Shown here in pieces: positions 32,501-46,400 of a stretch of DNA of 55,000 nt. The notes under the pieces were generated by a model. That model worked only from the letters and a program-made list of their open reading frames with translations. It ran no database searches and was not told where the DNA came from. This DNA comes from Symbiodinium natans. Taxonomy: Eukaryota > Sar > Dinophyceae > Suessiales > Symbiodiniaceae. Where the stretch lies: positions 112,501 to 167,500 of the forward strand of contig CAJNDS010001913.1 of NCBI GenBank assembly GCA_905221605.1. The letters are read 5' to 3'. A program made the position numbers and the translations under genes. Positions within the stretch are counted from its first letter, which is position 1; each line of letters starts with the position of its first letter.

Positions 32501-34445
32501 CTTAGAAGTACTCATTCTTTGGGACCCAAGGATCCCAAGCAGATACTGTTGAGGCACATGGGCCCCTGGGGTATATCCTAGGACCCAAAGTAGGCCCTTA
32601 TTTCCTTGTTTTTGGGTTGGGGTTCCCTTATTATAGTCCCCTCAAAACCAAAAAGGGTACCCTTTGTTATTCCTAGGTTACTCCTGGGTCTAGTATCTGC
32701 AGAAGCATTTCGCCAAATGTCCGAAGTGTCGGAGGCTTTCGGACGTTTGCCTCGCAGCCCGTGGCCGCTGCCAGTCTGGGTCAGGCGTGCGGGTTTGGGA
32801 ATGTCCCTAAACCCTAAACCCCAAACCCCAAACCCTAAACCCTAAACCCTAAACCCTAAACCCTAAACACCCCAGCATCCTTGGGGGGCTCTATTGGGCT
32901 GAAGGTTCAAGGTGTTGAGGGCGTGCATCGTTTACTTGGAGGGTCCTGGTACTTAGCAACCCAATTTGGGTTTTAGGGTTTAGGGTTTAGGGTTTGGGGT
33001 TTAGGGTTTAGGGTTTAGGGTTTAGGGTTTAGTAGCCCAAATATAGCTGTAATAACCCACTTGTCACCCTGCTATTAGGGCACCTAAACGGCTTCTATGT
33101 GGGTTATAGCTACACTCAGAATTTGTTGCTAAGTGCCCTGAAATATGTGGGTTATAACTACACTCGTAATTTGTTACGAAGTACACTGAACCTCCAAGAA
33201 CCTGGTAGGGTGCAAGCTTTAATGTTCAGATTGCAAGCCGGAGACTGGGCGCAAAAGGTTTAGGGTTTGGGGTTTATGCTGTTCTGGGGTTTTTAGGGTT
33301 TTTGGGGTTTTAGGGTTTTCAGAGTGTTTTGGGTTTTCAGAGTGTTTAGGGCTTTTAGGGTTTTTAGGGTTTGTAGAGGTTTTAGGGTTTGGGGTTCAAG
33401 GTTCGGGTTTAGCAACTCTCCCTTAGCTCCTAAACCTGCAGGTCTACAAAGCGGTGCTCAAGGACGGGCGCCGCGTGGCAGTCAAAGCACCATGGCCCGA
33501 CAGCGACAGGGTTTAGGGTTTAGGGTTTAGGGTTTAGGGTTTAGGGTTTAGGGTTTAGGGTTTAGGGTTTAGGGTTTAGGGTTTAGGGTTTAGGGTTTAG
33601 GGTTTAGGGGCTTAGTTTTTCTAGGACCCGGAGTAGTCTTTGAGGGTTGTCGTTCCCTTATAATCCCCTCAAAAACCAAAAAGGGCACCCTTTTATTCCT
33701 AGGTTACTCCTGGGTCGTGTTTGTTAAGATCAAGGGATTCTGGCGTATGACAAGATGAGGTTTCATGGGGCTCGTGGCTTACGGGGCATCAGGGTCATGT
33801 TTCTGTGTTTAAAGGCTGGTAGATCTCGGGGTTACGGACCATTGGGGTTTAGACGGTTTTTTCGGTTGAGAGTAGAAGGGCTCGTAAGTTACTGTTCTTA
33901 TGACTGCAGATATGATCCCACACGTACGGCCCCAAAGTTCAGCAAGTTGCAAAATACTGTGTACGTTATAAGCTCCCCGAACCTCGAGGTAGGATTCTGA
34001 GCCTGAGCAGCCACGCCTCCGAGCGAAGAACGTCCGCATTGGTTGCGTACGGCTTGTGGCCGACACTGAACCCGAAAAGAACTGTAGCTGTGTGCGCCCA
34101 GAGGCAGGCCCAATGCGCAACATGGAGGACTGTGATAGAGGAGCCGGAGGGCAGCTGATCAAGCTGCTCCCCGGGTTCAGAAGGGCATCAACTTGGTTGC
34201 CCAGTGGTACCCGTTTGCCCCCTTTTTGTTGTTCAAGGTTCCCTTTATACAGCAGCCAAACCCAAAAAGGGTACCCTTATTATTGTTGTATGGTTTCTGG
34301 GTTGCCCCTTTTTTGGTTCAAGGTTCCCTTTACCCTAAACCCTCTTGTTTAAGGCCGCTTCGGTCTTTGACTGTAGGTCCAGAGGCCCAACCTCACCGAG
34401 ACGGTTAGCCTCGACCTGGTCATTGCCAGGCTCGCGAGATTTTTT

Positions 34446-34476
<31 letters not shown>

Positions 34477-37400
34477 CTGAGGGGGCTCTGGGATCCTTGT
34501 AGGGTTTAGGGTTTAGGGTTTAGGGTTTAGGACTTAGGGTTTAGGGTTCAGGGCTCGAATTCTTGAAGATTTTCCTTGCAAATCGTCAAAATCCAGTAAG
34601 TTACAATGGCTTGGGTTCTGAGATTGAGGGCGTCGGGCTTTAAGGACTTCTCTTCTTGGTTCCACATGGTTTATAGGGTTAAGGGGTATTATTGTGCAGG
34701 GCAGGGGCAACTACCTTCCTTTTTGGGCTAGTTGAAGGAAGGGATCAGGGTTCAGAATGTGCCTGTAGGGTCTAGGGGTTCGGGTTACTGGCCAGGGAAT
34801 TAGGTATTTTATGGCCCCTTATTCCCCCCTAAACCCGAAACCCTAAACCCTAAATCCCGAGATCCCTGCTAAAGAGGGACAAAAACACCCGAAAGCCTGA
34901 GCGCAAACTAAACCTCAAAGCGTACATCCCAAAGTCTTACTGTAAAGCTTCAGTTGGGCCGAGCTTCGAACCATGCGATGGAGGGCTTAGGGCTTCGGGT
35001 TTCGGGGTTTAGGGGTTTAGGGTTTAAAGTTTAGGGTTTCGGGTTTGGGGTTTAGGGTTTAAAGTTTAGGGTCTGGGGTTTAGGGTTGAATGTTTAGGGT
35101 TTAGGGTTTAGGGTTTGGGGCTTTATGGTTTAAAGTTTAGGGTTTAGGGTTTGGGGTTTAGGGCTGAATGTTTAGGGTTTAGGGTTTAGGGTTTAGGGCT
35201 ATAGGGCTGAGGGCTTTAGGGCTTTAGGGCTTTAGGGCTTAGGGCTTGGGGTGTAGGGCTTGGGGTGCAGGCAGATCGCAAAGCTCCTGATGTCCTTCAA
35301 CGACCTGCTCCCCGAAGGCGTCGAAGGGTAACTCCAGGTTTAGGGGTTTAGGGTTTAAGGGTTTAAGGGTTTAGGGGTTTAGGGGTTTAAGGGTTTAGGG
35401 TTTAGGTTTCAGGGTTTAAGGGTTTAGGGTTTAGGTTTCAGGGTTTAGGGTTTAGGGTTCAGGGGTTTATTAGGGGTTTAGGGTTTTAGGGGCTTAGGGG
35501 GTTTACGGGTCCAGGGGTCTAGGGTTATTGGGGGTTTGGGGGTTTAGGGTTTTTTTGCGTTTTAGGGGTTTAGGGTTTTGTTGTTTTTTGAGTTTTGGGT
35601 TTTGAGTTTCGGGTTTTGCATTTTGGGTCTTGGGTTGCGGGGAGCGCCCCTGTACGGTATATGCTTGCTTTGAAAGCTTCTGTAGAAATGGACTCTTCGT
35701 CCGAAGTACTAGGTTGACCTTTGGGAGACTTGAGGGGCGGTTTAGGGTTTAGGGTTTAGGGTTTAGGGATCAGGGTATCTTCCTTGGGTTTTCGGGGGCT
35801 TCTCGTGTAATAATCTTTTTCGGGAATTACAGGCCCTGTCAATGCGGTGGGAGGTACCAAGGGGTCCGATAGGGTTACAGAAGTTGTAGCGAACTTGCTT
35901 GGTCCTTATTAAGTGGCATTATAAATCCACTTATAAGTAGGCTAAGTTCCTGGCTTATTTTCAAAAGATGGAAAGCCCAAAAGGATAATTAGGTCTTGAG
36001 TTGCATCTCAGCATTCGGGTGATTTGCTTGAAAACCCTATTGCCGGAAGATCCTAAACCCTACTCGGTTATAAACCCGTAAACCCGAACAAACTCACATA
36101 GCCAAGCCTTAACCCTGAATCGCACCCTGAAACCGAAATATAAAACGATCTAGCTAAACCCTAAACCACAAATCGTAAACCCTAAAGCCTATAAATAGCC
36201 CTAAACTCCCTAAACTCTACAAACCCTAAAACTTAACCGAATCCTACACACATCTCCATGACATTGCGATTTGAGGTGTGTCCGGGTTCTGCCAGAAAAC
36301 AGCCGAAAGCCCGCGGACATGGACCGTTCCCGCGGACATGGAAGCGGACGATTCGGGGTGCGGCGATCGATAATCTTGCACTAGAGGGCGCGGACATGCG
36401 CGGACATGAGCGCGGTCAAGACAGCGTCGCCGCGGACATGGGCCCCGCGGACGTTCGCGGACAAGGCGCGGACATCGCCAACAGCTCAGAAAACTTAGTT
36501 TTGACAGTCCCGGCCTGGCTCCAGAAGACTGGTCAAGAAACTGACGATCCCAGTCTACAGTTAGGGGTGACCCCCGCCCCACACTACCCCCCCAGCCCCG
36601 CCCCCCCCCCCCCACCTCCTTTAGGGTTTAGGTGTCAGGGTTTAGGGTTCAGGGTTTAAAGTTTAGGGTCAAACCAGGGCCGAATCAACCTCGAAGCCAG
36701 TTTAAAACATGTTTACCGGGACTACGTGCACGTTAACTACGACATCCGCGGGGCGGATGCCCTGTGTCAGGTCTTCTGGCCTGATCTGTGCATGAAGCCG
36801 CAGATCCCGGCTCTGCCTGCTCCAGCGCTCGGGCCGAGCAGCATTAGGGCACCAATTATGCGATTTATGCTCCGCTCTGGCCACCTGAGGCCCCAACGCT
36901 CTCAGGGCGAGGGTCTCAGGGTGGGATCCCCGTGGCGATGCTTGAACAAGCCAGTTCCGGCCTGGACCACTGCATCCCAGTGATGTTCGACAATTGGCGC
37001 TGCAGAGCACTTGGGACCTTTCCGGGTCACAACTTTTCGGGGCTTAGGGTTTGAGGACCTCCAAGTACGGCAAGCAGCCTTGGATGTAGCTGCTGGATGC
37101 AGGGTGCGTTTGAGGGCTTAGAGGGTACCCTAAATCCTCAACCCTCAACCTCAACCCCGGACCCTAAACCCTAGACCCTAAACCCTAAACCCTCAACCCT
37201 CAACCCTAAACCCCTAAACCCTAAACCCGGCACGTCACAGGCCTCCAGAACAGCGACCTCCTTGGCTTCGTCGACGCCTTTGGCCAGCGGGTCTTCGAAG
37301 AGTTGGACTACGACGCGGGGCCGCGGTGTTGGGGTTTAGGGTTTAGGGTTGTGGGGTTTGGGGTTTAGGGTTTAGCGTTTGGGGTTTGGGGTTTAGGGTT

Positions 37401-40400
37401 AAGGGTAGAGTTTAGGGTTTAGGGCCCGCGGTGGTGGGGTTTGGGGTTTTGGGTTTTAGGATTTTGGGGGTTTAGGGGTTTTAGGGTGTTATTGTTTTTG
37501 GGGCATGAGGGCTTCAGGATTTAGAGGGCTTTTGGGTTGATAGGGATGAGGGTTTGGGGTTTTGGGGTTGGGATGTACTCCCTTATAGTAATACTAGCAG
37601 TCCTTAATAGGGATTATCAAAGGGCGCTACTATAACCCCTATTTAGCACTGTTAGTATAAGGTGGAACATCCCAAGTTTAGGGTTCAGGGCTTAGGGTAT
37701 TTCAGAATCCCCCGCATCCCCGACTCAACTTAGCCTCAAAAACTGGGCACCCCTTGAACCCTCAAGCCCTCAGACCTAAACCCCAAAACCCTAAACCAAG
37801 AACCCTGAACCCTACACCCTAAGCCCTAAACCCTAAGCCCTAAACCCTAAGCCCTATACCCTAAACCCTAAACCCTAAACCCTAAACCCTAAACCCTAAA
37901 CCCTAAACCCTAAACCCTAAACCCTAAACCCTAAACCCTAAACCCTAAACCCTAAACCCTAAACCTACCTATTCTTGAGTCGGCACCTTTCGCCCATACT
38001 TTTTGCTCGCTGCTAAGGAGATGGAAGTGAAGTGCTTCGGCCTGCAAGCCCCCCTAAGCCCCAGGGTTTACAGGGTGGGGCCCCCTAGTTATAAGTAGAG
38101 TTATAAGGGCCCTAAATTGGGTTATAAGGACCCTAAGTTAGGTTATAAGTCCCTTAACTACAGTTAGTATAGTAAGGGGGCCCCACCCTGTAGGGTTTAG
38201 GGTTTAGGGTTTCAAACCTGTTTTTGACAGGCTAGGACCCAGAGTAGGCCCTTATTCCCCTTTGCTAGGGTTTGCGTCTTCCCTTTCAGCTCCACATCCG
38301 AAAGGGAACCCCAAACTCTGGATGGCCCTAATTATAGGGTTTGGGTTCAGGCTTTAGGGGTATAACTAGGAGACTCCGAACCCTAAACCTATATGAAACA
38401 GGGTTTATATTTTTGTTATTGGTGAGTGTATATAAGGTTCCTTTTCAATATTGCTGAGTGTATATACCTGGTGTCCTTTTGGGGGTACAAGAAATATAAA
38501 CCCTAAACCTTAAACCCTAAACCCTAAACCCTAAACCCTGCTTCATATGCCTGTTTTGTCCAACTGTCCAACTACAGGTTTCATGCGCTCGCGCAGTTGC
38601 GATTGGCGAAGCACACTTGGTAGCACCCTAAACCCGAAGCCCTAAACCCATACTCTTTTTTTGGTTCTGGGTTTCGCTTATAAAGTAACCAACCAGAAAA
38701 CAAAGGTGCCCTTATTATAAGATGGTTACTGGGACCAAGCACATCCCTACAAGCCCTATCGAGAGCCCTACTCCAGCATTCTTCCGGTTTGGGTGTCAAG
38801 GTTTGGCCGCTTTCGAAATAAGTGGGGTGGGGCGGGGGGCTAAACCCCAAGCGGTTTCAGGGTGGCCTCTTCTGGGTCCAAAGTGAGAGATGGTCGGTGT
38901 TACCTTCAACCCTGCACCCTAAACCCTAAATCCCTACGGAAGAACCTAAACCCTAAACCCTAAGCCCTAAACCCTAAACCCTAAGCCCTAAACCCTAAGC
39001 CCTAAACCCTAAACCCTAAACCCTAAGCCCTAAACTTCCTAAGGGTTAAATGTTGGGCCTCAAAGCCCTGTTCAATCCCAAAGGCCCCCAGGATGCCCCC
39101 CCGCTAAATCCCCAACCCTCATGGTTTTAGGGTTTAGGGTTTAAGGTTTTTAGGGTTTAGGGTTTAGGGTTTACGGTTTAGGGTTTAGGGTTTCGGGTTT
39201 AGGGTTTAGGGGCTTTGGGGATCTTGAGGGTTATAGGAGACATAGGATGACGCAGTGGCTACATTCGCACGGCCAACGCGCACACGGACTGAGGTCCAAA
39301 GTTGCCTCGCTTTGTTGAATCATGGTAGCCACATGTCTGCACCTGCGCACGTGCAAATGCTACGGGGCCATCATGTCCAACGCTACGCGATGACGCAGAG
39401 TCTGGCATTGAATGTACTGGAGTCCGCTGGATATTTGTGGCTAGACGCAAGTGTCACTGACTGTCCGTCTGGCAACATATCTGGGAATTGGGATCACGTC
39501 GTCTGCAGGTCAGAAAGGAGACTTCCGGTTTATGTCAGAAGACCCGAAACCCTAAACCCTAAACCCTAAACCCTGAACCGGAAGGATCAGAGACCATAGT
39601 GTTGTCCACTTGTGTACATGCTCAGCTCCTCTGTCACGAGCAGAACAAGAGATGCCCAAATGCTTACTTGGAGGTTCAGGGTACTTATAACCCCAAATCA
39701 TGCTGTATTTATAAGCCCCCGAAGTCCCCTAAGTCCTCTAAGTCGGAAATAAGTAGAAGCCTGTATTTGCAAGCCCCCTAAGTCCCCTAACCCCATGAAC
39801 CTCCAAGTAGGAGGGTGGCTGGATCAGCTCACGAGTTTTTGCAAGATGCCGGTGGTTACAAAGCCGAGCTGAGGTTTAGGCTGTAGGGTTTAGGGTTTAG
39901 GGCTTGGGGTGTAGGCTGTAGGGTTTCGGGTAAGCTTCAAGCAATTAACCCTAACCGTATTGGGAAAGCTCATCACCCCCAAGATGCAACAAGAAGTCCT
40001 TGAGCCAGATCTGCAGGAACGCCCAACGCTTCCGCGAGTTGTATGGAGACCAGGCGAAACTGAAGGCCAAGCCTCCAAAGTGTGGTGGGTTTAGGGTTTT
40101 GGAGTTTAGGGTTTAAGAAGCAGGGCCCGTAGCATTTGTATTTGCCTGGTTGGGGTTACGAGGATCCGAGAGGAGGGCTTCGGAGAGCCAAGCTAGTCAG
40201 GGGGTTTTGGCAAAAGGTTTCGGGGTCTTAGCAAGGCGGTTTTACCTTCTGAAGGTCCCAGGTGCTAAACCCTAAACAGCCTGAACGCGTAGCCCCAAGG
40301 CCATTTACCCCAAACCCTAACCAGATTGGAGCGGGAAATTCTCCGACTGACTGACGTTCCAAAAAAAGCATCCTCTCTTAAACGGGGAAGTATGCAAGTA

Positions 40401-43400
40401 TGAGCAATATCTCAAGTTCCCAAATTCTGAGACCCTCGCACGGCCCCACGCCACGCCATCCCCACCCCTAAACCCAAAACCTTAACCCTAAACCCGAGAC
40501 CCTAAACCCGAAACCCGAACCCTAAAACACCTGAGAGGTGCCCATCATGTACCCGAAGTTGGCCACGCGACAAGTCATTGTCCGGTGCTGAGATTTGCCT
40601 GCCCTTGCCCTTTTAAGCGTCCACGTACCTAGGGTTTAGGGTTTCGGGTTTAGGGTTTAGGGTTTAGGGTTAGGGCGCCTTTAAAAGCCACTTTACAAAC
40701 CAAAAATGTGCCCTTTTTTCCCCCTACTTGAAAAAATAATACTTAGTAACCCAATTGTACTGTACTTATAACCCAAGCTTGACCAGTATAGGCCTATTAG
40801 GGTACTTAAGGGGCTTATGTGGGTTCTAGCTACACTTATCATGGGTTACCCTAAACCCTAGACAGTAAACCCTAAACCCTAAACCCTTACAACTTATAAT
40901 GGGCTACTACGTACCCTGAACCTCCAAGTAGAGTCTAAACAGTAAACCCTAAACCCTAGACCCTCAACTCTAAACCCTAAACACCCTAAACCCTAAACCC
41001 TAAGTACCCTTTCTATGCCCAGGTTACTCTTGGGTCTAGCACCCTACATCAAGTTCGAGGGGTCACCCGGACTACCAGTTGGCCAAACGCCACAATTTCC
41101 CTAAACCATAGACCCTAGACGTTAAACCCTAAACTCTAACTTAAAACCCTAAACCCGAAACCCTAAACCCTAAAACCCTAAACCCTAAACCCTACATGAA
41201 GGCTCATGGTTCATGGTGCCTGTCCAGGTCATGGAGTGGATCGATGGCGTCAAGCTCACGGACGTGGAAGCAATACGGGGTCTCGGCCACCCGGCTCGAA
41301 GCCCTAAGCCCTAGCCCTAAACCCTAAACCCTAGACCCTAAACCCTGACGCCTAAACCCTAAACCCTAAACCCTAAACCCTAAACCCTAAACCCTAAACC
41401 CTAAACCTTTCGGGAACTACCTCACCACAACTTCAGGCAGGACTCCTAACCCTCGAAAAATGGTGGTTTGCGACATTCGGGGTCCCCTTTTTTCGTACAC
41501 CCCCCAAAACCCTAAGCCCTAAGCCCTTAAGATTTAGGGTTCAGGGTTTAGGGTTTAGGGTTTAGGGTTTAGGGTTTAATGATGTAGTGTTTGCCCACAA
41601 GGTAGACTCAGAAAGCCTTCGACCTTCCGGGCGTTTGCGCAGGGAGTTTTCATTGCAAGTTCACTGAAGTGCGAGGTCTTTTGGGTCTAAGGTAGGGTTG
41701 ACAGTGGGGTGTACGGATTTGGGCCCAGGCCTTCCCCGAAATCATAATAGTATGCTTCAGCACGTTTTACGTAAGCAATCTGAATACTATTATGGATTGA
41801 TTTGTCCTTAGAAGTCATAGTTGGATACCTCGTATAGTTTCCGAAGGCAAGGGCTCTACACCATCGGATAATTAAAGCCTCTTAGCTAAAGCAAATTCCC
41901 TGAAAGCATTGCACCTCGACCACCCACAATAGCAGCGTACCCTAAACCCTAAACCCTAAACCCTAAACCCTAAACCCTAAACCCTAAACCCTAAACCCTA
42001 AACCCTAAACCCTAAACCCTAAACCTTCTGGGAGAAACAGACCGCCCACAGAACCCCAAACCCTGACATGACCCTTAGGGACCCTTAAAGCCCGACTCTC
42101 TAAATCCGTACCCTGAAGCCTCTAAACCCTAAGCCCTAAACCCTAAACCCCAAACCCTAAACCCTAAACCCCAAACCCTAAACCCTAAACCCCTAAGCCC
42201 TTCACCCCAAGAGCCCTAGAATCCGAACCCTGAAGCCCTGAATGCGTCCCACTAAGCCCTATAAGTCCGAAACACTGGGCCAGAACAAGGCTTAGACCCG
42301 CTCACTTTCATCACCATCGGCATTGACACTGGGCTTCAGTCTTCCTGGGATTACCTCTAGAACCCCAAACCTTCCCCTAAGGGTCCATGTACCTATCTAG
42401 CATATACTTGGGCCTTAAAAGGGTTCCCATATAGTAGCTTTAGGGCCCAAATATATACTATATGGGTACATGGACCCTTAGGGTTCCTTCTTTGGGGTTT
42501 CGTGTTTAGAAGAACCCCAGACCTTCCTTGTTTGCAGGTTGCCGCAATAACCCTTGAAAGGGGGCTGGGACCTACAAAAAAGAAGGCTTTGGGTTCTTAT
42601 TGTCGTGTGAGTGAGGGTACTAGTGTTCAGGTTTTTAGGCTGGGCTTTCGCATAGAGGTGTTTCGCGTTTACGTTGCAGGTTCAAGGCTTTTAGGGGGTT
42701 TAGGATGTAGGGGCTTCGGGTCTCGAATTAGGGTTTATAGGCTTTTGGCTGCTGTAGGGTTTAGAATATAGGGTTGCAGGGTTGGCGGGTTTAGGCTGTA
42801 GGGGGTTTAGGGTTACAGGAGCTTGGGATGTAAGGTGTTGCGGTTAGGGTTTAGCTTTCAAGGTTTAGCCCCCAAACCCTAAACCCTAAATCGTCTCCAA
42901 ATCAGACAAAGGCAGCCCCCAACATGAGGGTTTAGGGTTTGAGGTTTAGCCTAAACTCTAAACCCTGAGAACCCTAGCTCTGCGCTCAGGGTTTCGGAAG
43001 GTTTCTTCGGAGCTGCGCTTTGGGTTTAGGGTTTAGGGTTTAGGGTTTAGGGTTTAGGGTTTAGGGTTTAGGGTTTAGGGTTCAGGGTTTAGGGTTTAGG
43101 GCCACTCAGTTCTTCCGGTACCCTTTACCAAAAGACTAAATTAAGAACGATCCCCTATGTAACGCTCAAGCTCATCATGGATGGGGTAAAGTCCCTAAAC
43201 CCTAAACCCCCTCATAGGATCTCTTAGGTAACCTACAGAAGAAGCGGGTTTGGGGTTCTTGAGGTAAACCCTGAGCCCCGAAACCCTAAGCCCCAAACCC
43301 TAAACCTCATCCCACACTAAACAGTGGCTTGGGGTTCTGAAGGTGAACCCTGGACACTAAACCCTAAACCCCTAAACCCTCATCCCACACCTCAGGAGTG

Positions 43401-46400
43401 CTTATTACCCTTCCCGGGCTTATAAGCGGGATAGAAGTACAGTTATAATTGGTTAATAAGTACCATGAACAGCCCAGTAAGTCCAGGTACACCCTGAACC
43501 CTAAACCCAAAAGCCTAAACCCCCAAACCCCAAACCCCAAACCCCAAAACCCAAACCCCAAACCCCAAACCCCAAACCCCAAACCCCAAACCCCAAACCC
43601 CAAACCCCAAACCCCAAACCCCAAACCCTAAACCCTAAACCCTAAACCCTAAACCTAACCCTCATCCCACACTGCAGGAGTGCTCCATGCGGCAGTTGCT
43701 GGAGCACGGCTTCTTCCACGCGGACCCGCACCCGGGAAACTTCTTCGTCACGAAGCAGGCCCGAGAAGACTCAGCTCTGGGTCTCTAGGGTTTAGGGTTT
43801 GGGGTTTAGGGTTTAGGGTTTAGGGTTTAGGGTTTAGGGTTTAGGGTTTAGGGTTTGAGGTTTAGGGTTTGGGGTTTGGGGTTTGGGGTTTAGGGTTCTG
43901 CCTGTTCAACGGGTATCCCGTTGAGCGCTACAAACCTCAGAAGAAGAGCCACGACCATCAGAAAAAACAAAATCCAGAACGAACACATTCAATAAGGCAA
44001 CCCTCCAGGAAAACGGGAGATTCGGGCTAGGTGGTATGCTTTTGCTGCCATTCTGGACGACATCTCGTGACTTGGGGGGGTTGGGGGGGGGTACACGGTC
44101 AGGTGGTGGCATTTGGACGGTGCAGTCGAAAGTTAAAAGCAAGATATCTATTCAGTCCAATGTCCAAACCCTAAACCCTAAACACTAAACCCTAAACACT
44201 AAACCCTAAAGATCCTGTCCAAGAAGAGGAGGAGAAAAAAGAAAGTTCTCAAGGTCTTGTGGGGTCCTTATTACAAGGGGATTCTATGCTATTTGGGGGA
44301 TACAAGGGGTACCCCTTTTTTGGGAAATGCCGGTCGGAAAGTAGCAGCAGTCATGCATGCAAGACCCGACGGTCGGCGAGGTGAAGAAACTGCTTGGGCC
44401 TGGATTTCCGGGTTTAGGGTTTAGGGCTTAGGGTTTAGGGCTTCGGGTTTAGTGTTTGTTTCTTGAGGCGCTGGGTTTGAGATCTTTGCCCTGTGCCATT
44501 GATGCAACTTATAAAAGGTACCCCGGCTGGGAACTCCACTGCTTAAACCCTGAACCCCAAGCCCCAAACGCCAAACCCTAAATCCAAACCCCAAAACCCA
44601 AAAACACTAAACCCCAAACACTAAACCCCAAGCCCTAAGCCCTAATCCCTAAACCCTAAACCCTAGACCCTAAACCCTAAACCCTAAACCCTAAACCCTA
44701 AACCCTAAACCCAAAGCAGGGGGAGCTCTGCATCCTCGACTTCGGCATGATGCGTCTCGGCCCATCCCGTGGCTATACCCCCCCTAGGGTTTAGGGTTTA
44801 GGGTTTAGGGTTTAGGGTTTAGGGTTTAGGGCTAGGGTTTGGGAACCGAATTACGTGAGTGCCATACAAGGATCACTTCCCAAGGGCTTCCCCCTTTGGA
44901 GGTTCTCTTGTGAAGTTCTTAGAAGAAGTCCCGTGCCCTAGTTAGTTACTCCAAACCAGAAACCCTAAACCCTAAACCCTAAACCCAGAAACCCTAAACC
45001 CTACAACATGACATCGAGAAGACCCAGACTCCCTTGGGGACAAAAGGAACCCCTAAAAGGGTTTTTCGGTCCGTATGTAGTATAGGGTATATATAACCGT
45101 CAATTTTAGGGTTCATCCAGTCCCCAAGGCCTAAGATCCCTAAACCCTAAACCAGAAACCCGAAAGCCTAAGCCCCAAACCCGAAGCCCTAAACCCTAAA
45201 CCCCAGACCTTAAACCCTGAACCCCAAACCCCCAACCCTAAACCCTCAACCCTAAACCCAAAACCCAAAACCCCAAACCCTAAACCCTAAACCCCAAACC
45301 CTAAACCCCAAACCCTAAACCCCTACAAGTCCCGGGGAGTCGAGCCTAGCGGACGATGTCAGGAGCGAGATGCCGAAGGAGGCGCGCTTGTCCGTCGCCG
45401 GCTTGCATTCAGCGCCTAAAAGCCCATGTGCCTTTCACAGGGTTGAGGGTTTAGGGTTTAGGGTTTAGGGTTAGGGTTTTGGGTTTTGGGTTTAGGGTTT
45501 GGAGGGTTTAGGGTTTAGGGTTTACAGAGTTTAGGGTTTAGGGTTTAGGGCATATACATGGGCCATACAGCTAGCGTATACTTGCAGGCACATGGCCCCT
45601 TAGGGAGCATTTGGGCTTTGTAGCGTTTCTTCCTCAAACGAAGACCGCTGAACCTGAGTGGATCCTTGAAGGAGTTTGTTAGCATCCCCCGTAGCGTATT
45701 GCAAGAGCATGCCAACGTGGTATATTGAACATCATCTACTTTACTGCTGGGGCTTTCGGAGTTTCAGGGTTAAGGGGCTCCCACCTGATTTTGGGGTGTG
45801 ATGTGATCATAGGTCCGACGCGTAGAGGGCATAGGAACAGGAGCTCATTGGGGCAAACGCCCTAATTAACACCCTTCAAGCCCACCCTGAACGCCTTAAC
45901 ATCTTAAACCCTAACAAAAGGTGTTTAGGGTTTAGGGTTTAGGGTTTAGGGTTTAGGGTTTAGGGTTTAGGGTTTAGGGTTTAGGGTTTAGGGTTTAGGC
46001 ACCCTCACACCCTCCCTCACACCCCAGGTCATCCAGCACATCGTGCACATCGTGAATCGCCCCCTTGCCTCAACTCTGCAGGGTTTGGGGTTTAGGGTTC
46101 AGGGTTTAGGGTGCAGAGTGAGGGTTCAGGGTTTAGGGTTTAGGGTTTAGGGTTTAGGGTTTAGGGTTTAGGGTTTAGGGTTTAGGGTTTAGGGTTTAGG
46201 GTGCAGAGTGAGGGTTCAGGGTACAGGGTTCAGGGTTCAGGGTTCGGGGTTTAGGGTTTAGGGTTTAGGGTTTAGGGTTTGGGGTTTGGGGTTTAGGGTT
46301 TAGGGTTTAGGGTTTAGGGTTAGAGTTCAGGGTTTAGGGCATAGGTCCTAGGGCATAAGGCATGCACCAGCTCTCCCCCTTCCCCCTTGAAGACCAATCG

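Noticed and set aside
33487-33509. Extension of kinase exon 7 (frame open through APWPDSDR)
   Set aside because: The family requires VQRP directly after VAVK, and exon 8 begins exactly VQRP after an AG; the open extension is intron read-through starting with a GC donor.
43364-43631. ORFs reading NPKPQTPNPKPQ or GLGFGVWGLGF
   Set aside because: Translations of the CCCCAAA array on either strand.
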